From contig CAJGDE010000033.1 in assembly GCA_904502135.1 (NCBI GenBank), forward strand, positions 1 to 17,351: a DNA stretch of 17,351 nt, in the 5' to 3' direction. Shown here piece by piece: positions 1 through 4,905 of this stretch. Within the stretch, counting starts at the first letter, position 1, and each line of letters opens with the position of its first letter. Under the pieces are notes generated by a model that had not been told where the DNA came from, did not search any database, and saw only the letters and a program-made list of their open reading frames with translations. This DNA is from Kiritimatiellia bacterium. Its GTDB lineage: Bacteria; Verrucomicrobiota; Kiritimatiellia; RFP12; UBA1067. Position numbers and translations under genes: made by a program.

Positions 1-2
1 AA

Positions 3-515
3 ATATGGGGAGTTGCCGAAGATAACTTTGGCGTAATTACCTCCGCAAAAGCGGAGGAACTTGGCATTTCGCGGCAGAATTTAGTCGCTATGGAAAGAGC
101 AGGGGCGTTGACTCGACTTTGCCATGGAGTATATCAGGTGAAACATCATACGCCAGGAGTAAATGATTTTTATGGAATAGGCGTGGCGATGGTCGGAGAT
201 AATGCATATCTCAGAGGCGCATCAGTTATTGGGATGTTGAACCTTGCGCCGACTAATCCTGGTGTGATTTATATTGGTACTGATACTCGTGTTCGTCGTC
301 GCCTTCCAGGTGGATTTCGTATAAAGGACAGGACTTCATGTCAGACGATTGAATACGAAGGGTACGAGGGGATACCTTGTCAACCCATCTTTGAAGCATT
401 GGTTACTGCAAAAAATGAAGGTGCTATTGAAGGTGATAGAATTGCCGAGGCAGCATTGAAGGCGAATGAGAAAGGATTGATAACAGATGAAGAATGTGCC
501 AAACTCCAGGCCTAA
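3..515 (+). CDS. abiEi: AbiEi-type antitoxin of a type IV toxin-antitoxin system (5' partial)
   Basis: The reading frame is open from the left edge (first full codon at 3) to a stop at 513-515, so the N-terminus lies outside the window; an internal ATG at 90 would cut through the DNA-binding domain and is not the start. The first ~45 visible residues form a winged helix-turn-helix of the AbiEi kind, with the typical pattern FGVIT, then ELGIS, then GALTRLCHGVYQV. The rest (about 125 residues) resembles the C-terminal antitoxin domain. In this family the protein represses its own promoter and opposes the toxin without direct binding (type IV). The toxin gene follows with a 29-base overlap, the standard antitoxin-first order, which implies translational coupling. 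The gene is visibly richer in A+T than the genes right of 3235. The family call is firm; the antitoxin role is inferred from family and neighbour. Confidence 0.8.
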   Translation: MWGVAEDNFGVITSAKAEELGISRQNLVAMERAGALTRLCHGVYQVKHHTPGVNDFYGIGVAMVGDNAYLRGASVIGMLNLAPTNPGVIYIGTDTRVRRRLPGGFRIKDRTSCQTIEYEGYEGIPCQPIFEALVTAKNEGAIEGDRIAEAALKANEKGLITDEECAKLQA

Positions 516-1311
516 TCTTGATAAGGCGATTCAACGATTTGCAGGAAACATTGTTAAGGCTAATGAACTTCGTAACTTGATGGCGAATGCCATAGTTGCG
601 CAGATGCTTGGGAAAGGTGTTGTAAAAGGCGGAAGTGGATTGAAGTTTCGCTATGGTGCGAAAATGACCCGTGTTACACTTGATCTTGATACTGCTTGGA
701 CTACAAGTCTTGAAGATTTTCTAAATGATTTAAATCCCAAATTAGAGAAGGGATGGAATGGTTTTACGGGAAGTATCAAGATATTAAGGCAAGCAACACC
801 TAGAGGAATCCCGTTTGACTATGTGATGCAGCCTTGCGAAGTGAAACTTCTGTATTTAGGTCGCCCTTGGTATACGGTGCAATTGGAAATTGGACATAAC
901 GAGATAGGTGACGCTGATGGGTACGATGAAATTGATGCCCCGAGGGAACTTAGTGATTTATTTGATTTTCTTGCGATGGAATCGCCACGTCCTATTCCTG
1001 CAATGAGGCTCGAATATCAAGTGGCACAAAAATTGCATGGGGTAAGCGCGCCACATAGCAAACGAGCTCACGATTTGATAGATTTGCAACTCATAATGGC
1101 AAATGATATCGTGGAATTGAGTATTGTTGCCGAGTTGTGTCGTCAGCTTTTTAAGTATCGAAAAGTACATGCATGGCCGCCCATAATAGTAAAAGGGGAT
1201 GTATGGGATCGTGTATATGAAGAACAGAAAGGTTCTTTGCCGGTTCTGAATACAGTAGATGAAGCTGTTTTATGGGCGAATGAGTTGATTGAGAAGATAG
1301 ATAATGCGTGA
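487..1311 (+). CDS. abiEii: AbiEii/AbiGii-family nucleotidyltransferase toxin
   Basis: A 274-residue protein of the nucleotidyltransferase-like AbiEii family, the toxin half of type IV systems; studied members such as MenT add nucleotides to tRNA ends, and the original AbiE system gives phage resistance by abortive infection. Visible motifs: KGGSGLKFRYG (47-57), the glycine-serine nucleotide-binding motif; TLDLDTA (64-70), with D66 and D68 as likely metal ligands; and a later block with K182, R193 and D196 (QKLHG, then KRAHDLIDL), matching the conserved K and R..D motifs. All the catalytic residues expected appear intact, so the toxin is probably active. The start at 487 is supported by an AAAGGA Shine-Dalgarno sequence at 471-476, ten bases upstream and inside the antitoxin gene. 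A later start would remove the family's usual N-terminal helix. A terminator follows the stop codon closely. Confidence 0.82.
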   Translation: MKNVPNSRPNLDKAIQRFAGNIVKANELRNLMANAIVAQMLGKGVVKGGSGLKFRYGAKMTRVTLDLDTAWTTSLEDFLNDLNPKLEKGWNGFTGSIKILRQATPRGIPFDYVMQPCEVKLLYLGRPWYTVQLEIGHNEIGDADGYDEIDAPRELSDLFDFLAMESPRPIPAMRLEYQVAQKLHGVSAPHSKRAHDLIDLQLIMANDIVELSIVAELCRQLFKYRKVHAWPPIIVKGDVWDRVYEEQKGSLPVLNTVDEAVLWANELIEKIDNA

Positions 1312-1321
1312 ATATAATTCC

Positions 1322-1347
1322 AAGCGCGAGCGCCGCGCTTTTATTTT
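1322..1347 (+). terminator. Rho-independent terminator of the AbiE operon
   Basis: A 7-base-pair stem, AAGCGCG (1322-1328) with CGCGCTT (1334-1340), closes a 5-base loop and runs directly into TTATTTT. It begins 11 bases after the toxin stop codon, so it most likely ends the AbiE transcript. Confidence 0.75.
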
Positions 1348-1438
1348 ATGCGGTAAAGTACTATAATTAATAGTGATGATGATGGATGATTATAAAAACT
1401 CTGATAACTTCCAAAGAACGGAGGGGTGTAAAATGATT

Positions 1439-1463
1439 TCACCCCACCACTCTCACCCCACCA
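1439..1463. repeat. Two-copy direct repeat, 14-base period
   Basis: The sequence TCACCCCACCA occurs at 1439-1449 and again at 1453-1463. The second copy also forms the left arm of a 6-base-pair hairpin (ACCCCA 1455-1460 with TGGGGT 1465-1470), and the first can pair with GGGGTG at 1423-1428. Confidence 0.7.
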
Positions 1464-1495
1464 ATGGGGTCCGACCCTCGGATTCTGGAGTGGGA

Positions 1496-1527
1496 GAATG
1501 GTTGAATGTTGGAATGTTAGAATTAAG
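1496..1527. repeat. Tandem 8-base repeat (GAATGTTN), three copies plus a partial
   Basis: The units GAATGGTT, GAATGTTG and GAATGTTA follow each other without gaps from 1496 to 1519, then a decayed GAATTAAG. Such short tandem repeats change length by slippage. I see no protein or RNA signal tied to it. Confidence 0.65.
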
Positions 1528-1573
1528 AGTGGAAACAACTTGGACAACTGGTAAAAACAACTTTATTAAGGTG

Positions 1574-1598
1574 CGCGGGCTAACACGCCCGCGTTTTT
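1574..1598 (+). terminator. Terminator-like hairpin
   Basis: CGCGGGC (1574-1580) pairs with GCCCGCG (1587-1593) around the loop TAACAC and is followed at once by TTTTT (1594-1598). The T-run lies on the plus-strand side only. No gene directly precedes it, so it is either a second AbiE terminator or ends a short unannotated transcript from the repeat region. Confidence 0.55.
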
Positions 1599-1638
1599 CG
1601 TTGTTGATATATTTGCTTAATCGCAATAGTGAAGGAGT

Positions 1639-1660
1639 ACACGGGCGAGTTCGCCCGTGT
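1639..1660. repeat. Perfect 10-base-pair hairpin with a two-base centre
   Basis: ACACGGGCGA (1639-1648) is followed by GT and then by its exact reverse complement TCGCCCGTGT (1651-1660). There is no T-run after it on either strand, so it is not a standard terminator. A palindromic protein-binding site or cruciform is equally possible. Confidence 0.6.
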
Positions 1661-1741
1661 GTCAAAGTAGAAGTTGTTTCAAATAAGTTGTTTCCAAAAT
1701 CGGAAGACTCTGAAGTGAATAGAAACTCTAACTCAACTAAC

Positions 1742-1798
1742 AGGTGATAATTTAGGTCTGACCTAAATTATCACTTTGAATACCTTAATTTTTTTTTT
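1742..1798. terminator. Long hairpin plus T-run between convergent genes
   Basis: GTGATAATTTAGGT (1744-1757) pairs perfectly with ACCTAAATTATCAC (1761-1774) around the loop CTG, and the stem can be extended by a G-T and an A-T pair. A run of ten Ts lies at 1789-1798. It falls between the AbiE side and the stop of the minus-strand hydrolase at 1816, where a transcription block would be expected. The T-run is 14 bases away from the stem, and no T-run follows on the minus strand, so its efficiency as a terminator is uncertain; it could also be an operator or a two-way barrier. Confidence 0.45.
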
Positions 1799-1815
1799 CA
1801 AGACTCCTTCCGGTT

Positions 1816-2730
1816 TTACATTATCCGATCGCCCCACAGAGGGAATACGGCCGCAAACCCCGCGGCCTCGAGGTTGGATTTTACCTTAAGCCCGTCTTTA
1901 TAGGACCAGCGCCACATGTTTTTAGGATGCGACAATTCTTCAATGTGGCCGACCAGAACCTTTTTAGGGTGGACAGCCCTCTTCGACGCCTTCACGACAT
2001 CCATCCCGCAATACGGATGGACAACCCAGAGATCTGGCGTCCGCGAAAGCTTCAGCTTCGCGAAGTCGGAACAGTCGCCCGTGTGGCAGATCGTAAAGCC
2101 GCCGATATGAATCTCAAAGAACGTCGTAAAGTTTACGAGATACTTGTTATGGTCGCACCGCCGCGTTTTCACGACGACATCTCCGAACGTCAAGGTTTTT
2201 TCAGCGCGGGTAAAACCGCCTTTGAGGAGCAAGTCCTTGACTCCGAAATTGTCCAGAAAATTCGAAACGACCGTCTTGCGGGCCGAATTCATGGCGTTGT
2301 AAAAAGGCTTTGTCCAGTGATCGCCGTGATTATGGGTGATGAGGGCGAAATCGAGAAACGGAGCGAGTTCCGCGGCCCGAGGATGAACTAAATCGATCGC
2401 GAACGTCCTATCGGCGCTCTTTACGACGATGCCCATGTTGTACAGATACCATACCGCCGGCCTACCGGGGTCCGCGACTTCAGTTTCGCGCACCTCGCGC
2501 AACACCTTTTTAAAAGCCTTGTCGAGCCTTTCAAGCGCGTCGAACGAACGGGCGTCGCCGTCGTTAAGATATTTAATATAGTTCTCGCGCAGAACAAGAT
2601 CGTTCTCCTTCTGAAGTTTCGCGTAATCGGGAGCGAAATATTCCGAAATCGACAAACACCCTCCGCTGACGGAGCCGAGGGCTACAAAAGACGACCCCGC
2701 CTTGACAAAACTTCTTCGATCTATCTTCAT
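1816..2730 (-). CDS. Tat-exported, probably lipid-anchored metallo-beta-lactamase-fold hydrolase
   Basis: A 304-residue protein. The N-terminus has a twin-arginine signal (DRRSFVKAG, residues 4-12), a hydrophobic stretch and a lipobox-like SGGC with C25, which suggests a folded, exported lipoprotein. The metallo-beta-lactamase fold follows: THNHGDHW (132-139), the HxHxDH zinc motif; H194; HTGD (216-219), with D219 as the bridging ligand; and a late VGH with H262. The pattern is closest to the UlaG-like/L-ascorbate-6-phosphate lactonase or YycJ-type branch, but the substrate cannot be told from sequence. Residues 38-85 are predicted helical and charged, an insertion before the fold. The start at 2730 places the twin arginines near the N-terminus as expected; the Shine-Dalgarno signal is weak. 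It stands alone, convergent with the AbiE genes and divergent from recN. The fold is certain, the function unknown. Confidence 0.85.
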   Translation of the reverse strand: MKIDRRSFVKAGSSFVALGSVSGGCLSISEYFAPDYAKLQKENDLVLRENYIKYLNDGDARSFDALERLDKAFKKVLREVRETEVADPGRPAVWYLYNMGIVVKSADRTFAIDLVHPRAAELAPFLDFALITHNHGDHWTKPFYNAMNSARKTVVSNFLDNFGVKDLLLKGGFTRAEKTLTFGDVVVKTRRCDHNKYLVNFTTFFEIHIGGFTICHTGDCSDFAKLKLSRTPDLWVVHPYCGMDVVKASKRAVHPKKVLVGHIEELSHPKNMWRWSYKDGLKVKSNLEAAGFAAVFPLWGDRIM

Positions 2731-2742
2731 ATGTCTTTTTTA

Positions 2743-2755
2743 GCGGTTTCACCGC
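2743..2755 (-). promoter_or_regulatory. Small hairpin in the leader of the metallo-hydrolase gene
   Basis: GCGGT and ACCGC flank a three-base loop (GAA on the minus strand), giving a 5-base-pair hairpin about 12 bases before the start codon at 2730. A TATAGT hexamer lies further upstream on the minus strand (2783-2778) as a possible -10 box, without a convincing -35 box. Any control role is speculative. Confidence 0.3.
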
Positions 2756-2888
2756 ACTTAAAGCAATCAGTTCTCAAACTATAGCATCCTCTAACGAATC
2801 AACTTCACGTTTTAGACGCTCGTATCTCTATCAGAAGACATTGATATTTTATCAAAAATATTACATGAGCGGCAAATTCGGGTGTTGA

Positions 2889-3010
2889 GGCGTCCCGTAC
2901 GCAGCCAATGGTCTCCGCCGAGGCAAGGTAGGCTGAAGACGGCTTGTTGTCTAAGCGCGAGAGGCGTCGCGATGGCGAAACAACGGTTTGACCGAGCTGT
3001 CGGGACCGCC
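2889..3010. ncRNA. Possible structured RNA, family not recognised
   Basis: The segment is GC-rich against AT-rich flanks, and its ends pair. GGCG (2889-2892) and TCCCG (2893-2897) pair with CGGGA (3001-3005) and CGCC (3007-3010), leaving one bulged C. CAGC (2902-2905) continues with GCTG (2996-2999). Inside are GTTGT (2946-2950) with ACAAC (2980-2984), capped by CGCGA (2956-2960) with TCGCG (2967-2971), and GTCT (2911-2914) with AGAC (2937-2940) or the alternative GCCG with CGGC. On the plus strand the unpaired parts are purine-rich (TGAAGA, CTAAG, GGCGAA) and two closing G-T pairs fit, which weakly favours that strand. On the minus strand a TTGAAA / TATTTC pair lies just upstream. It does not match tmRNA, RNase P RNA, 4.5S RNA or common riboswitches by eye. 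Chance folding in GC-rich DNA is possible. Confidence 0.3.
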
Positions 3011-3052
3011 GGCGCGCCCTTCAGGAAATATAAAAAATTCATCTTTTTTCAA

Positions 3053-3082
3053 CGAAATAAAATCGCACGAAATAAAATCGCA
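3053..3082. repeat. Perfect tandem duplication of 15 bases
   Basis: CGAAATAAAATCGCA occurs at 3053-3067 and again immediately at 3068-3082. It lies just upstream of the promoter-like sequence for recN, so it could be a doubled regulator site or a recent slippage product. Confidence 0.75.
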
Positions 3083-3095
3083 GCCCCCTGGCGTA

Positions 3096-3124
3096 TTGCC
3101 ATCATCGAAATCTTTTGATAATAT
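3096..3124 (+). promoter_or_regulatory. Predicted sigma70-type promoter of the recN operon
   Basis: TTGCCA (3096-3101, four of six matches to TTGACA) is separated by 17 bases from TAATAT (3119-3124, four of six matches to TATAAT). Transcription would begin near 3131, giving a leader of about 100 bases before recN. It is the best promoter I see ahead of the nine-gene block. Confidence 0.5.
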
Positions 3125-3185
3125 ATGCGGACAAATGTGTCTTGGAGCGTTCTTGTTTTTTGTTTTTCGCTTGAGTTCATGTTAA

Positions 3186-3195
3186 GATTGCAATC
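3186..3195. promoter_or_regulatory. Ten-base palindrome in the recN leader
   Basis: GATTGCAATC is a perfect 10-base palindrome about 40 bases before the recN start and downstream of the predicted promoter, a place typical for a repressor operator. It does not match the Escherichia coli or Bacillus LexA box. Confidence 0.3.
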
Positions 3196-3227
3196 AGCGG
3201 CTGTTTATGTCGCACAGAAAAACCGAT

Positions 3228-3241
3228 TTAACGTATGTTAA
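3228..3241. promoter_or_regulatory. Inverted repeat centred on the recN start codon
   Basis: TTAAC (3228-3232) and GTTAA (3237-3241) flank GTAT, and the start ATG (3235-3237) sits in the middle. In RNA it could hide the start codon in a weak hairpin; in DNA it could be an operator. No Shine-Dalgarno sequence is apparent upstream. Confidence 0.35.
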
Positions 3242-4905
3242 GAAGATTGTCCGTAACAAATTTAGCAGTAGTGGAAAAGGCCGAAGCGGAGTTTTCCAAT
3301 GCTCTTAATGTACTTACAGGTGAGACTGGCGCAGGCAAATCCGTTCTTATGGGGGCGTTGGCTTTGGTGGCAGGCGACAGAGCCGACAGTTCAATCGTCC
3401 GTGACGGGGCTCATGAGGCTGTGGTCGAAGCGGAGTTTTATCTTGATAAAACCGATATAAGAGAATATGTTGATGGCGTTTTAGAAGAAGCGGGGCTACC
3501 TCTAACAGAAGAAGGCGTTCTTGTTGTCCGCCGTTCGGTAAGCGCTGCAAGCGGCGGCAAGATTCGCGTGAACGATGCGTCGGCGACGTTAAATACATTA
3601 AGGCGCCTTGCGGCGAGACTTGTCGATATTCATGGGGCTCGGTCAAATCAGCGTATTTACGAAGAGAAATTTCAGCGTGAAACGCTTGATTCGTTCGCCT
3701 CGGTCGAAAAGCAGTTGAATGAATATCGCCTTGTATATGACGCGATGGGGGAGGTGATGCGCCGACTTGCGGAGCTTAAGGCTGTCGGCGAAGGCGGTGT
3801 CGGCGAGGAAATTGAGACGCTTAAATACCAAATCGCGGAGATCGAGGCGGCGGGGCTCGGAGAGGATGATGAAACGTTGAAAGAGCGTCATGCGGCTGCC
3901 GCGCACGCGGGCGATTTCATAGAGAGCGCTAATTTCATAACGGAGAGCCTTGGAGGGGATGACGGCGCGTTGGGGCGTTTAGCTTCCACAATTTCACATT
4001 TCAAGCAGATTTCACGCTTTGTTCCCGCCGCCGAGGAATGGGAGAGGGAAGTAGAATCGTTCATTTCCGGCATAGAAGATCTTTCTCGCAATATCGCTGG
4101 CGAGGCCATGAAATTTGATTGCGCCAATGAAGATTTGGAAGAATTGGATAAGCGCCTTACGCTTGTAAACAAGTTGAAGCGCAAGTACGGTTCAAGCGTT
4201 TCTGAGATTCTGGCGAAATTGGAACAAAAGAAGAGTCGCCTTGAGGAGCTTGAGAATATCGATGTGCGCATAAACGAGCTGGAAATGGAGCTTAAGACAG
4301 TTCGCAAGAGCGCGGTTGAAGCGGCCTCACGCATAACGGCTAAGCGCTTGAAGGCGGCTAGGGCGTTGGCGCAGACGGTGACTAGGGAGCTTAGAGATCT
4401 TTCTTTCAGAGAGGCGGAATTTTCCGTTGTGCTCGAACCGCAGGAGCTGACCGCAAGCGGCGGCGATAAAGTGGTTTACCATTTCATGCCGAATCCAGGC
4501 GAAAAGGCAAGGCCTCTTGCCGATATCGCAAGCTCCGGAGAGACGGCCCGCGTCATGCTCGCGCTTAAGAATGTGATCGCCGTCCATGACAATACGGATC
4601 TTCTCGTTTTTGATGAGATAGACGCCAATGTCGGCGGCGAGACAGGTAAGGCTGTCGGAGAGAAAATGAAGTCGGTGGCAGATTACAGGCAGGTAATTGC
4701 CATAACCCATTTGCCGCAGAGTGCGGTTTACGGTCGGCGTCATCTCGTAGTGGAGAAGACTGTCGACGGAGGTAGAACGAAAACTAAGATTTATCCGGTT
4801 GAAGGGGATGAGCGTGTTCGTGAAATCGCCCGGATGCTCGGAGGGGAAAAATTGACAAGTGTGGTAAAAAAACATGCAGAAGAACTCTTATCCTTATCCC
4901 GTTGA
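3235..4905 (+). CDS. recN: DNA repair protein RecN
   Basis: A 556-residue SMC-like ATPase that acts in the cytoplasm on double-strand breaks, helping to hold and pair DNA ends for RecA-dependent repair. The length is normal for the family. Visible features: N-terminal RecN block with Walker A GETGAGKS (29-36); a long charged, coiled-coil middle part (about 150-380) broken by a small globular segment; the ABC signature SSGET (433-437); Walker B LLVFDEID (457-464) with catalytic E461, followed by ANVGGET; and the switch histidine in ITH (H492) followed by LPQSA, a RecN hallmark. The start at 3235 gives the conserved LRRLSVTNLAVVE beginning; no clear Shine-Dalgarno sequence precedes it. It is first in the plus-strand block and overlaps the next gene by 32 bases. 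SOS control is usual for recN, but I see no known LexA box here. Confidence 0.95.
   Translation: MLRRLSVTNLAVVEKAEAEFSNALNVLTGETGAGKSVLMGALALVAGDRADSSIVRDGAHEAVVEAEFYLDKTDIREYVDGVLEEAGLPLTEEGVLVVRRSVSAASGGKIRVNDASATLNTLRRLAARLVDIHGARSNQRIYEEKFQRETLDSFASVEKQLNEYRLVYDAMGEVMRRLAELKAVGEGGVGEEIETLKYQIAEIEAAGLGEDDETLKERHAAAAHAGDFIESANFITESLGGDDGALGRLASTISHFKQISRFVPAAEEWEREVESFISGIEDLSRNIAGEAMKFDCANEDLEELDKRLTLVNKLKRKYGSSVSEILAKLEQKKSRLEELENIDVRINELEMELKTVRKSAVEAASRITAKRLKAARALAQTVTRELRDLSFREAEFSVVLEPQELTASGGDKVVYHFMPNPGEKARPLADIASSGETARVMLALKNVIAVHDNTDLLVFDEIDANVGGETGKAVGEKMKSVADYRQVIAITHLPQSAVYGRRHLVVEKTVDGGRTKTKIYPVEGDERVREIARMLGGEKLTSVVKKHAEELLSLSR

Larger units (their letters stand above)
1531..1695. 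repeat. Inverted repeats enclosing two GC-rich hairpins; possible remnant element
   Basis: GGAAACAACTT at 1531-1541 is matched exactly by its reverse complement AAGTTGTTTCC at 1685-1695. Each end has a second, shorter copy in the same orientation: AAACAACTT at 1555-1563 on the left and AAGTTGTTTC at 1671-1680 on the right. The structure is therefore two sites facing two inverted sites, about 165 bases end to end. Inside lie a terminator-like hairpin (1574-1598) and a perfect 10-base-pair hairpin (1639-1660). The layout is compatible with a miniature inverted-repeat element, a recombinase or regulator binding array, or a folded RNA. No transposase or target-site duplication is visible, so the nature is open. 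Confidence 0.5.
1348..1815. other. Non-coding stretch rich in repeats and hairpins
   Basis: No credible gene is seen here. A 124-codon open frame (1373-1747) runs straight through the hairpins and the 8-base repeat, starts with four methionines from a GATGATGATG run, and resembles no protein I know. The stretch holds, in order: an imperfect hairpin at 1423-1445 (GGGGTG with CACCCC), a 14-base-period direct repeat, a small hairpin at 1455-1470, an 8-base tandem repeat, inverted repeats around 1531-1695 enclosing two GC-rich hairpins, and a long AT-rich hairpin followed by ten Ts. It sits between the AbiE operon and the convergent metallo-hydrolase gene. Confidence 0.6.
2731..3234. other. Intergenic region between the divergent hydrolase and recN genes
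   Basis: This half-kilobase has no supported gene. Short open frames on both strands around 2812-3118 lack start signals and known domains. It contains an AT hairpin at 2841-2855 (TTGATA with TATCAA), a GC-rich segment that can fold into a multi-helix RNA (2889-3010), a 15-base tandem duplication (3053-3082), a promoter-like pair of hexamers (3096-3124), and two palindromes near the recN start. Confidence 0.6.

Noticed and set aside
1373..1747. 124-codon plus-strand open frame in the repeat region
   Set aside because: It runs through several hairpins, direct repeats and the 8-base tandem repeat, begins in a GATGATG run, has no ribosome site, and shows no domain or normal protein composition.
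1300..1800. CRISPR array or integron attC site
   Set aside because: The repeats are not regularly spaced with unique spacers, and I find no R/L core sites in the order expected for attC.
2812..3118. Short open frames on both strands across the GC-rich island (76 and 78 codons)
   Set aside because: They mirror each other on opposite strands, lack ribosome sites, and have no known domain. The GC-rich, self-pairing sequence explains the lack of stops. A dispersed repeat read as protein remains possible.
3125..3234. LexA (SOS) box upstream of recN
   Set aside because: Neither the CTGT-N8-ACAG nor the GAAC-N4-GTTC pattern is present; only palindromes of other sequence are seen.
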